DNA from: CAXBGS01 sp963975425
Lineage (GTDB): Bacteria > Planctomycetota > Planctomycetia > Pirellulales > Pirellulaceae
Assembly (NCBI GenBank): GCA_963975425.1
Contig: CAXBGS010000018.1
Span: forward strand, 86,760-150,759
Direction of reading: 5' to 3'
DNA length: 64,000 nt
Part shown: in pieces, positions 27,079 to 34,473 of the stretch
Layout: each line of letters opens with the position of its first letter
Position numbering within the stretch: the stretch's first letter is position 1
Position numbers and translations under genes: made by a program
Notes under the pieces: generated by a model
The model's database searches: none
What the model saw: the letters and a program-made list of their open reading frames with translations, nothing else
What the model was told of the DNA's origin: nothing

Positions 27079-27119
27079 TAAAAAAACGCCCAGGGAATTG
27101 GGGCAGAACCCCCTGGGCG
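27079..27119 (-). terminator. Intrinsic terminator, minus strand
   Basis: CGCCCAGGG (27087-27095) pairs with CCCTGGGCG (27111-27119), nine perfect pairs. On the minus strand the stem is followed directly by a run of seven T bases (the A run at 27080-27086). It lies 38 bases after the stop of the small minus-strand reading frame at 27157-27315, so it probably ends that transcript. Confidence 0.85.
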
Positions 27120-27156
27120 CCTGGACAACGGCGAACCGTCATCACAAGGTTTGAAA

Positions 27157-27315
27157 TTACTCCAAAACTACCCAGCCTGCCAGAGGGCTGTCATTGTTTT
27201 GATTCAGAAATTTTAGATGAGTACCGTTACAAACCGAACCCCAGCTGGGGGTCCAGGCAACATTCCCCCCTGCACACCGCAGGAATGAATTGATTGCGAC
27301 ACCCTCGACGCTCAT
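27157..27315 (-). CDS. Candidate 52-residue small protein
   Basis: ATG 27315 to TAA 27157 encodes 52 residues beginning MSVEGVAINSFLRCAGG and ending LAGWVVLE. It has two Cys residues and a central WTPSWGSVCNGTH phrase. The frame is bounded by an 11-base-pair hairpin (27331-27356) upstream and by a strong minus-strand terminator downstream, which suggests a dedicated transcript. No clear ribosome site precedes the ATG. It follows the Gln-rich lipoprotein gene by 75 bases on the same strand, so it could also be a read-through product. No family recognised. It may instead be a structured small RNA. Confidence 0.4.
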   Translation of the reverse strand: MSVEGVAINSFLRCAGGNVAWTPSWGSVCNGTHLKFLNQNNDSPLAGWVVLE

Positions 27316-27330
27316 TCTGCGCAGTCAAAC

Positions 27331-27356
27331 AGCCCGGCAGGCTAACCTGCCGGGCT
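27331..27356 (-). terminator. Perfect 11-bp hairpin after the Gln-rich lipoprotein gene
   Basis: AGCCCGGCAGG pairs with CCTGCCGGGCT around a four-base loop. It lies 34 bases past the stop of the minus-strand gene at 27390. On the minus strand the tail is GTTTGACTG, only weakly U-rich, so it may act as a partial terminator or an RNA end-protecting structure, with read-through into the small reading frame beyond. Confidence 0.6.
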
Positions 27357-27389
27357 GTCTCGTTGCATTCATTTGATTCGAAGAAACAC

Positions 27390-28382
27390 TTAGCTCTTTT
27401 GGAAATCGAGTCCGCTGTCTTTGGTCCCATCCAACTTGAAATTGAATCCGCTTTGCAAGTTGCCCGACCAAGTGCCTTTCAATTCTTGACGGTCGCCCGA
27501 TCGAACCAACAACAACCGACCCTCCGCGACACGATAGTCTCCGGCGAAAGTACTTGTTTTCCCTTCCTGCGTTGCAGTCCAGCTGAACTTTCCATCAGTT
27601 CCCAGTTGCAATCGGATCGACGCACGGTTGGGCAACGTTGCTGTCCAGGTGCCGACATGCTCGGGCTGTTTTGCAGCGGCCGGTGCGAATTGTGGAATCG
27701 ATGATGAACTGGCTTGATTTTGTGAAGGCGTCGGTGCCGGAGCAGCGATGGATGCCAACATTTGCAGCGCGGATTGCTCTGAGCTGACCGTCGTGTTGGC
27801 TTGCTGTGTCGGTGCGTTGCCATTGGTCGTGGCCTGCTGATTTTGGGCGACTTGGTTTGCCGACGGTGCGGTGTTGACCGACTGCGGCGTCGTGGTCGAC
27901 TGGCCAACGTTGGACTGAGTCTGAACAGACTGGTTCTGTACAGTAGAGTTTTGCCCAGTAGGGTTCTGTACTGTTTGATTCTGCACAGGCTGGCTTTGAG
28001 CGATCTGCCCCTGATTCAATTGGCCCTGAACTGGTTGGGCCTGCGTTGATTGAACGGGGGCTGACTGGACTTGGGTTGGCCGCTGCTGAACGACTTGTTG
28101 CGGCGCGGCCGACAGGACTCGTTGTGGCACCGATCCAAACTGACTTTGCATTGTCGTTGACGACGGATAGCCATAGTTGGGCTGCGAATATCGGTACGAC
28201 GACGAAGCGTAGGTGGGACTGGCGTACGAGACCGGACGGCTATAAGAAGTCGACGGGCGTGAAAAGATGCGGCCGCCATAACCGCCGCCACCGCCACCGC
28301 AGGCCAACACAGGTGCCGCTTGACTCGCCAAGGCGGCAACGGTTGTCATCACGGCGATCACTTTTTTTGTTGAACGTTTCAT
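27390..28382 (-). CDS. Gln/Asn-rich lipoprotein with C-terminal GxW beta domain
   Basis: 330 residues from ATG 28382, preceded nine bases upstream by GAGG. Signal peptide ends in a lipobox, VLAC, followed by a Gly run. Then a Ser/Tyr-rich part, then a long region of QPVQ, QNQTVQN and similar repeats (about 100-215), and finally a compact domain starting HVGTWTATL, with TDGKFSW and GTWSG. That domain is homologous to the end of the protein at 30725-31753 (VGRWSASL, RDGKFQL, GKTT), which is a small lipocalin-like pattern of strands. The frame is open far upstream to 28724, but that translation has no signal. Neighbour of an HtrA-like protease, so a protease adaptor or substrate is possible; function unknown. 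Confidence 0.85.
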   Translation of the reverse strand: MKRSTKKVIAVMTTVAALASQAAPVLACGGGGGGYGGRIFSRPSTSYSRPVSYASPTYASSSYRYSQPNYGYPSSTTMQSQFGSVPQRVLSAAPQQVVQQRPTQVQSAPVQSTQAQPVQGQLNQGQIAQSQPVQNQTVQNPTGQNSTVQNQSVQTQSNVGQSTTTPQSVNTAPSANQVAQNQQATTNGNAPTQQANTTVSSEQSALQMLASIAAPAPTPSQNQASSSSIPQFAPAAAKQPEHVGTWTATLPNRASIRLQLGTDGKFSWTATQEGKTSTFAGDYRVAEGRLLLVRSGDRQELKGTWSGNLQSGFNFKLDGTKDSGLDFQKS

Positions 28383-28752
28383 CGTGGAATCCTCAGTAGA
28401 AAATTGAATGTTCGATTGTGGGTGCGGCCGACATCCGACTTCGCGTTCGCAAAAATCGGTTGGCTCCTGTCGGCCATCTACCTGACCAAGCGTGATGAAG
28501 CCGGCTGCGTTACCGCAAAACCAGCATTTTCTTGCCCGCCCACGCAGCAAACGCTTAAACCTTTCCAAGCAAACGGGTAACGCCAAGCCAAACACTCGGG
28601 TAACCGGACTCGAGCACAACAAGCGAGACGCAGCACCACCGGCTTTCACGGCGATGCTGCGTCTCGATGAAACCGAAATCACACGCCCCTGCTTGCCGCC
28701 TCGATTGGCCGAGCCTTCCTTCATCAGCTGCGACCGGCGACCAGGGTTGTGA
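28383..28752 (-). other. 370-base leader/spacer with a 12-bp hairpin
   Basis: Between the protease stop and the lipoprotein start. CGAGACGCAGCA (28624-28635) pairs perfectly with TGCTGCGTCTCG (28655-28666) around a 19-base loop that contains a further CCG/CGG pair. On the minus strand the tail is CTTGTTGTG, weakly U-rich, so it may end the protease transcript or sit in a long 5' leader of the lipoprotein gene. No separate gene supported. Confidence 0.55.
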
Positions 28753-29949
28753 TCAATCGGCGAGCCAACTTGCGAGCGTTTCCGAAGCCGTTTTCTGCTT
28801 CGTTTCCGGGCTGAGTTCGGCTTTCATCGCGATCGAAATCTTGGCGATGTACTCCATCGTGCTGCGAAGAGCTTCGTGCGTCGCTGTTGCATCGATTTTG
28901 GCCACGTACATGATCATGAATTCACCGGCGGAGTTCTGTTCGACCGCCCACGAGCCGATCTTGGTCGCCGAACTGAGTCGCAGCAATCGCATCGCGACCT
29001 CCGCCGTGGGTGCTTCCTTGGTCGTGCTGACCAGTGTCCAAATCTTTCGCACGTCGGCACGTTCGTAGTACTCGATGTCTTTGGTGATAAAGATCGACTG
29101 CGTTTTGCCGTTGTCCAGCGTGACGTCGACTTCGTAGTGACCGCTGGAGTGCTTTTTGTGGGACAAATCGGCTTTGTCCAGCAGCACCTTGGCCGGCAAT
29201 GGGGCGGGTTTCCAGCCGCCTTCCATGAAATCTTTGATCTCCGTCACGTCGACGCAGTAGCTGACCAGGTTGCCTTTCTCGGAGAACGATTGTGCGATCC
29301 CGATCAGCTTGCCTTCGGGGCTCACGACCGGTCCACCGCTATCGCCCGTGTTGATCGGTGATTGAGTTTCGACCACCTTGAACTGGTGATCACCGGCACT
29401 GGTACGAAACTGTTTTTCGTACACGCTGCGAACGGTTCCAGAGGTGTATACCCACAACACATCGCTGGCACCCGGGTTGCCGATGGAGTCGACGTGTGAC
29501 CCGGGCGTGGTGCTTTTTTCGGCCAATTCAATGGCTTTGGCGCCGTCGGGCAGTCGATTCAGTTCGACCAAAGCCAAGTCTCGCTTACGATCGACGGCCA
29601 GCACGTTTCCTCGCAGACCGATTTTCAGAATGTTGTCCAGGTAATGCCGCTTTTCGACAACCGGCACGCCTTTCTTGTTTTCGCGAAAGAAGACAACCAC
29701 TTTGCGGCTGTCGCCGACAACGTGTGCGTTGGTGATCATCAGTTTCCGTTCAGCATCGACCAAGACGCCCGTCCCGCTGGACGTGTTGTCTTCGGCGTCG
29801 CTGGCAATCACCCATGTCGTGCTGCCAAGGGTCCGCTGATAGTTCTCGGCATCGGCGTGAGCGGGTTGGGTGATGGTGGTCGTCAGGGCGATGGCGGCAC
29901 AGGCCATCGTCAGATTTCGTATCGGATTGAGGAATTGGCTCGGGTACAT
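28753..29949 (-). CDS. Secreted trypsin-like serine protease (HtrA/Deg-related, no clear PDZ)
   Basis: 398 residues from ATG 29949, with GAGG eight bases upstream. A signal peptide ends around TQPAHADA. The catalytic triad is His in TNAHVVG, Asp in KRDLALVEL, and Ser in NTGDSGGPVV. The C-terminal 150 residues (LPAKVLLDKADLSHKKHSSGHYEVDV onward) do not look like a PDZ domain; they start with a short beta region, then a helical end. Expected role: periplasmic or surface quality control or processing. It is flanked by two genes with related C-terminal domains and, outside those borders, by two repeat arrays. Array B starts about 150 bases upstream of its start. Confidence 0.93.
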   Translation of the reverse strand: MYPSQFLNPIRNLTMACAAIALTTTITQPAHADAENYQRTLGSTTWVIASDAEDNTSSGTGVLVDAERKLMITNAHVVGDSRKVVVFFRENKKGVPVVEKRHYLDNILKIGLRGNVLAVDRKRDLALVELNRLPDGAKAIELAEKSTTPGSHVDSIGNPGASDVLWVYTSGTVRSVYEKQFRTSAGDHQFKVVETQSPINTGDSGGPVVSPEGKLIGIAQSFSEKGNLVSYCVDVTEIKDFMEGGWKPAPLPAKVLLDKADLSHKKHSSGHYEVDVTLDNGKTQSIFITKDIEYYERADVRKIWTLVSTTKEAPTAEVAMRLLRLSSATKIGSWAVEQNSAGEFMIMYVAKIDATATHEALRSTMEYIAKISIAMKAELSPETKQKTASETLASWLAD

Positions 29950-30099
29950 GTCTTGGCCTCATTGAAGGAAATTGGCGTTGGGTTGAATCTGAGATCGATG
30001 CATCAAGAAGCGTTCGTGAAAACGGTTTGTTACAAGGATTTCCGCGATGAAACGCAAGGAATGAGGGCCGAGACGCCACCGCCCGCGGTGAACGTGCGC

Positions 30100-30726
30100 T
30101 AACCAACGTGAGCCGCGACGCGTCAGCGGCCGGGCCTTAATCGAAACGGCGTGCCGTCCGCAAACCAATGCCCGGGGCCTCACGGCCAGCGGCTCACGTG
30201 CGCCAATCAACGTGAGCCGCGACGCGTGAGCGGCCGGGCGCTGCAATCCAAACTGCGGGCCATCCGCAAACCATGCCCGGGGCCTCACGGCCAGCGGCTC
30301 ACGGGCACTAACCAACATGAGCCGCGACGCGTGAGCGGCCGGGCGCCGCGATTCAAACGGCGAGTCATCCGCATACCAAGGCCCGTGGCCTCACGGCCAG
30401 CGGCTCACGGGCACTAACCAACATGAGCCGCGACGCGTCAGCGGCCGGGCCTTAATCGAAATGGTGACCTGCCCACATACCAATGCCCGGGGCCTCACGG
30501 CCAGCGGCTCACGGGCACTAACCAACATGAGCCGCGACGCGTGAGCGGCCGGGCCTTAATCGAAATGGCGACCTGCCCACATTCCAAGGCCCGGGGCCTC
30601 ACGGCCAGCGGCTCACGTGCGCTAACCAACATGAGCCGCGACGCGTGAGCGGCCGGGCCTTAATCAAAATGGCGACCTGCCCGCAAACCAGGCCCGGGGC
30701 CTCACGGCCAGCGGCTCACGGGCGCT
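30100..30726 (+). repeat. Palindromic ~105-bp repeat array B (six copies)
   Basis: Same family and same orientation as array A. Left arms start at about 30108, 30211, 30317, 30423, 30527 and 30631, reading GTGAGCCGC or ATGAGCCGC. The last unit runs right to the stop codon of the secreted gene on the minus strand: its edge GGGCGCTA contains the complement of the TAG stop at 30725-30727. Between the arrays lie the protease, the Gln-rich lipoprotein and the small reading frame. The stretch 29950-30099 holds only the protease promoter region. Confidence 0.95.
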
Positions 30727-31753
30727 ATTTGGCTCGTTTGAAATTCAACGTCACCGAGGCGTTTCCGCCGACCATTAGCGCGAATGTGTCGGGTGTTGGC
30801 TGGGTTACCGTTCCAGCGATTTTCACGCCCTTGGTGTCGACCAGGGTCAGCTGGTTGCCGTCGCGTGTCGCCGTTCCGCTGGAAACGGTCGTCTTACCAG
30901 ACTTCGCAATCACCAATTGAAATTTGCCATCGCGAGCGATTTGCACTGCGAACGCTTCGCCGCTGGCAAGCGATGCGGACCAACGTCCCACCAACGTCAT
31001 CCTGGCCGCATCGGCTTGCGGAGCCGGATCGGGCTGAGCGGCCACATCGGTCGTCGTGGCCGCGCTGCTGGCCGAATCAGAATTACCCGTTGGCGCGGCC
31101 GCGGGTTGTCCGACTTTGGACGCCAGCGAATCGGACGCTTCGGTGGAATCGGCCGATTGGTTTTTGGCGACGTTTGCCCAAGTATCCTCGTATGTTTCCG
31201 CGACCAGAGCCATCTTCATCAGCTCATCTTTCAATCGCGCCGGTGTGATCATGCGATTGCTCATCGATCGCCTCAACTCAATCCGCTGACGTGACTTGCT
31301 GAGAGCGAAAAAGACCGTGGATTCCTCGGCATTGGCGGCGAACAGGCGTGTCAAACGGCTGGTGTCCCACTCGCTGTTGTCACTGATTTCAGTCAGCAGC
31401 ATCACCATATCCAAGCGGTCCTGGTCCACCGCAACGCTCATCAGCACGGGCAGCGACCAACCGGCCTGGCGGATCGTGACCGAAACGACGCTTCGCTCGA
31501 GCTTTTTCGGCTGCAGTCCGGCACTTTCCAAGACGCGAGCCAGCGAGCCGGCTCCCGTGACCCGCTGGGTACCGCCGGCCAGGTCAGCCGACAAAGCGGT
31601 GCCGAGCGACGAGTCGTTCTCGGCCTGGAAAACCGATTCCAACGCCACGTCCGAAAACAAATCGTCGGCGCTGACAGTCGAACGGAGGGACGAACCGGCC
31701 GCGAGCATAAAGGGGCACAAAGCGGCGACGGCTAACCGAATCGAAAAACGCAT
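30725..31753 (-). CDS. Secreted protein sharing the GxW domain with the Gln-rich lipoprotein
   Basis: 342 residues from ATG 31753, which opens a signal peptide (RFSIRLAVAALCPFMLAAG). The frame is open upstream to 31966, but that part is translated heptamer repeat (FPLLPPI units) and is rejected. The first 170 residues are a mixed region (LARVLESAGLQPKKLERSV; SLLTEISDNSEWDTSRLTRLFA). Then a Ser/Ala-rich linker, then a C-terminal domain of about 90 residues with LVGRWSASL, ARDGKFQL and GKTT, matching the end of the protein at 27390-28382. The stop codon lies at the edge of array B. Function unknown; a surface binding role is a guess. Confidence 0.8.
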   Translation of the reverse strand: MRFSIRLAVAALCPFMLAAGSSLRSTVSADDLFSDVALESVFQAENDSSLGTALSADLAGGTQRVTGAGSLARVLESAGLQPKKLERSVVSVTIRQAGWSLPVLMSVAVDQDRLDMVMLLTEISDNSEWDTSRLTRLFAANAEESTVFFALSKSRQRIELRRSMSNRMITPARLKDELMKMALVAETYEDTWANVAKNQSADSTEASDSLASKVGQPAAAPTGNSDSASSAATTTDVAAQPDPAPQADAARMTLVGRWSASLASGEAFAVQIARDGKFQLVIAKSGKTTVSSGTATRDGNQLTLVDTKGVKIAGTVTQPTPDTFALMVGGNASVTLNFKRAK

Positions 31754-31844
31754 GGCAACACTTCTGGGGCCAGAGGGAACACGAAAACAGAACACGATTC
31801 CAAAAGGTTCTAAATAGAAAAGCGGACGGCCATCAAAACTGTTA

Positions 31845-32138
31845 CGGGGTGAGAGGTAAAAGGTGATTGGAGGTAAAAGGGGAAAGGTGATTGGAGGTAA
31901 GAGGGGAAAGGTAACAGGTAACAGGTGTTGCGCTCCGGTGGAGCCATCGTTGCCAAAGACGCGCATTTACCTGCCACTCGCTACCCATCACCCATCACCC
32001 ATCACCCATCACCCGCCACCTGTCACCTGTCACCTGTCACCTGTCACCTGTCACCTGTCACCTGTCACCTCCAAACTCCCACCTCCAAACTCCCACCTCC
32101 AAACTCCCACCTCCAAACTCCCACCTCCAAACTCCCAA
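31845..32138. repeat. GGT-heptamer element, copy 2 (largest)
   Basis: Purine arm at about 31845-31926 (GGTGAGAGGTAAAAGG, GGTGATTGGAGG, GGTAACA twice). Pyrimidine arm from about 31979: CACCCAT about four times, CACCTGT seven times (32017-32065), then a 14-base unit CACCTCCAAACTCC five times (32066-32135). Between them is a 50-base unique loop. This copy is between divergent genes, unlike most others. The rest of the gap (to 32280) holds a T run and the promoter region of the next gene. Confidence 0.92.
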
Positions 32139-32280
32139 CCTTTTTTCCTTCAACCTCGTAACACGCATCCGCCTTCACCGCTTGGCTGATTAGTCAAGAA
32201 ACAAACGGGAACGGCGAGCACGCGGCAGACTCACTGTTCCTCATCCCTATTAAATCTGCCAAGTTTCGGAGAGAAGAAAG

Positions 32281-32688
32281 ATGTTAAAGAAATTCATGTT
32301 CGCGATGGTTCCCATGATCATGCTCGCTGGCACCGCATGCGGCGAAGACGACTTGTTGTCAAAGATCGGCAGCATGGATGTCAACTCGATTGGCAACGCA
32401 TCGGCGGAAGTCGAAGAGTTCGATCTGGGCGACGTCGACGTTGACGACTTGCTCGCCGAGAACGACAGCGAAGGCGAAGAAGATGCCATCGCCGCATGTT
32501 TCCGACGCATTCGGTACGGTTACGGTGGCAGCTACGGTCATCGCCACTACAGCTATAGCTACAACTGGCACCGTCCTTGCTACACCAGCCACTACACCTA
32601 CACGTACTACCGTCCGCTGTACTGCTACCAGCCGGTGCACTACACGACCTACACGCCCGTCTACACCAACTACTGGGGTTGCTACTAG
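32281..32688 (+). CDS. Small Tyr/His/Cys-rich lipoprotein
   Basis: 135 residues; GGAGAG lies 10 bases before the ATG. A signal peptide ends in LAGTAC (lipobox), then an acidic middle (SAEVEEFDLGDVDVDDLLAENDSE is the pattern, in two parts), then about 65 residues extremely rich in Tyr, His, Ser and Thr with single Cys residues (CYTSHYTYTYY, LYCYQPVHYTTY, NYWGCY). Such Tyr/Cys-rich tails are reminiscent of planctomycete cell-surface proteins that cross-link through Cys, but the repeat unit is not that of the described YTV family as I recall it. Followed by a long untranslated stretch and a terminator. Confidence 0.8.
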   Translation: MLKKFMFAMVPMIMLAGTACGEDDLLSKIGSMDVNSIGNASAEVEEFDLGDVDVDDLLAENDSEGEEDAIAACFRRIRYGYGGSYGHRHYSYSYNWHRPCYTSHYTYTYYRPLYCYQPVHYTTYTPVYTNYWGCY

Positions 32689-33037
32689 GACACCATGGCC
32701 GTTGGTCGCTCCGCGATCCGTACGAAACGGTTGGTCGCTGATCGCACCGCGATTGGTGCAAGCGAACAGCACCAACCGTTCATCCACCATCACCGACGTG
32801 GTCGATCCCACCGGACCGACCACGTCAAACACTCGGCTGTCGGCAAGCTTTTTGCCGGCAGCCAACCGGACAGCCAGCCGGCGAGTCAACCGGGCTGCCG
32901 GCCGGACCAGGACTTGATCACGCAGCGCCTCTCGGTAAGTCCATCACCACCAAGGACGACCGATTGTGTTCCCACACATCCACAAAGTTTGTGCGGACAA
33001 CGTTGCGTGCCAGTTCACACCACGACGGACCACGTGC
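32689..33037 (+). other. Untranslated stretch with several hairpins
   Basis: After the small lipoprotein gene. CGGCAA/TTGCCG (32841-32857) is a short hairpin with a five-base loop, and CCGGCAGCC (32855-32863) pairs with GGCTGCCGG (32893-32901). A reading frame at 32695-33270 has no start signal, is Arg/His/Gln-rich and overlaps a terminator, so I reject it. This could be a long 3' UTR or a regulatory leader of the next gene. Confidence 0.5.
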
Positions 33038-33083
33038 AAGCCCGGCGACCTGCGAAACCATGCGGGCGTCGGGCTTTTTTTTT
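33038..33083 (+). terminator. Strong intrinsic terminator
   Basis: AAGCCCGGCG pairs with CGTCGGGCTT (one G-T pair), extended by an inner CCTGC/GCGGG stem after a bulged A, loop GAAACCAT, followed by nine T bases. It lies 86 bases upstream of the next start codon (33170), so it can end the small lipoprotein transcript or act as an attenuator for the next gene. Confidence 0.88.
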
Positions 33084-33169
33084 CAACTTTACTTCATCCA
33101 ACCTTGCCATCGGAACACGCGACGACGCGATCGTCCACACGACCGATGCGATTCACTGGAGACAATCAC

Positions 33170-34093
33170 ATGAGAACTACGAACCCAAGGAAGCTGACGC
33201 TGGCTGCGACGATGATTGTCTTCGCCGCCGGTTTCATGCACGCGAATCTCGCGAAGGCCGACGGAGTTGACCTGCATCAAGTGCTGCACGGCCCCACGCG
33301 GTGCGACCACGTGATCGAGCTGATGATGCGTCACGGCATCAATAACGACAACCGCAACCACGGCTACGGGGGCGGATCGATGATGCATCATTCGCCGATG
33401 GGACCGATGTGGATTCCGCACGACGAACTGGGCGACCTGGAACTGATCGAAGTCGCTCAGTTGCCAGTGGTTGATCCCGCGTGTGGACCCAAATTCGCCG
33501 TCGTGATTGAGAACAAAAGCAAACGTGACGTCTGTGGTTTTCGCGTCACCTTGGTCGGGTTGCTCGGACGCATCTTTCCAACCGCACCCACCACGGTGGT
33601 GAAGGTCGACAAGATCTGTGCCGGTCAAGCCGCGGAAGTTCACGTGCAATTGCCAATCGAAGCGCTCGCCATGGGGACACGCAACGGGCAAGCCATTGAA
33701 TTCGCACGTCTGGTGGTTGCCATCGACAGCTTTGATCAATTCGCCGAATGTAACGAAGCGAATAACGTGAAAGTATTCGATCGGACGTCCATCGCGATCC
33801 GTGAAGTGGCGGTGCAGTCGACCGCCGCGATCGAGCAAGTCAGCGGACAAACGGGGACGGCGACGGTGCAAGCCGGAACCGCCTCGCAGGGCGGCGCAAC
33901 CACCGTGCAGGGCATCAGCGCCCCAAGTGGTGCGGCATCGGGTCCGGCGATACAGGGTGGTGCAGGGCAGGGCGTCGCGCAAGACGCCCCCGCCGCGCCG
34001 CAGGTCCAGGCCGGTCCGTCGACACCCCAGTCGGCCCCACCGGCCAGCGACGACCTGATGTCCGCCATCAACAAGCTGGATATGAAGCTTTAG
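33170..34093 (+). CDS. Secreted CARDB-like protein with repetitive Gln/Ala/Gly tail
   Basis: 307 residues from ATG 33170; GGAG lies about eight bases upstream. A signal peptide ends near AKADG. A His/Met-rich stretch (HGYGGGSMMHHSPMGPM) is followed by an Ig-like region of about 110 residues (FAVVIENKSKRDVCGFRVTLVG, in pattern; ECNEANNVKVF), which looks like a CARDB adhesion module. The C-terminal 90 residues are TVQAGTASQGG-type low complexity. The last residues SDDLMSAINKLDMKL form a short helix. Two Cys residues (DVCGF, DKICAG) could bridge. TAG stop is followed directly by AGGTGAAAGG of a heptamer element. Function unknown. Confidence 0.8.
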   Translation: MRTTNPRKLTLAATMIVFAAGFMHANLAKADGVDLHQVLHGPTRCDHVIELMMRHGINNDNRNHGYGGGSMMHHSPMGPMWIPHDELGDLELIEVAQLPVVDPACGPKFAVVIENKSKRDVCGFRVTLVGLLGRIFPTAPTTVVKVDKICAGQAAEVHVQLPIEALAMGTRNGQAIEFARLVVAIDSFDQFAECNEANNVKVFDRTSIAIREVAVQSTAAIEQVSGQTGTATVQAGTASQGGATTVQGISAPSGAASGPAIQGGAGQGVAQDAPAAPQVQAGPSTPQSAPPASDDLMSAINKLDMKL

Positions 34094-34300
34094 AGGTGAA
34101 AGGTTTTGGGAGGTAACAGTTAGAAAGGTGACAGGAGACAGGTGCAGCGAAAGCGAGCCTGTCACCTGTCATCTGCCTGTCCCCCATCCCACCCGTCACC
34201 CGCCACCCGTCACCCGTCACCCGTCACCCGTCACCTGTTACCTGTTACCTGTTACCTGTTACCTGTTACCTGTTACCTGTTACCTCTTTCCCAACCCGCA
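34090..34300. repeat. GGT-heptamer element, copy 3
   Basis: Starts in the stop codon of the CARDB-like gene (TTTAGAGGTGAAAGG). Purine arm to about 34145 (GGTAACAG, GGTGACAGG, GACAGGTGC). Pyrimidine arm from about 34157: CCTGTCACCTGTCATC, several CACCCGT copies, then about eight ACCTGTT copies to 34290. The arms can form a long stem around AGCGAAAGCG. The remaining ~170 bases before the TolC-like start hold nothing I can support. Confidence 0.9.
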
Positions 34301-34473
34301 TGATCCGACCGGCGTGTTCTTGCCTAACCCGACAACGGCGTGCAAATCAATGATGCGACCGGTGGGGCGCCGATACAGAGATGGTCTTGCGCGCCGAGTT
34401 GGTTTCGCGCCTGTTCCAACGCCTTGGGCCCGTTTCGCGTGTCGGCCTGCTGTATCAAACCACGACGGAAAAA

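Noticed and set aside
28383..28724. Long N-terminal extension of the Gln-rich lipoprotein
   Set aside because: The frame is open but Arg/Cys-rich with no signal peptide at its start, and a clean signal peptide with a GAGG site starts at 28382.
31754..31966. N-terminal extension of the secreted GxW protein
   Set aside because: It is translated heptamer repeat (FPLLPPI units), and a proper signal peptide starts at 31753.
32695..33270. 191-residue reading frame after the Tyr-rich lipoprotein
   Set aside because: Arg/His/Gln-rich translation, overlaps a strong terminator and the next gene's start, and has no ribosome site.
34381..34473. Longer TolC-like protein starting at 34381
   Set aside because: The added 31 residues come before the signal peptide and contain no signal features; ATG 34474 directly precedes the signal sequence.
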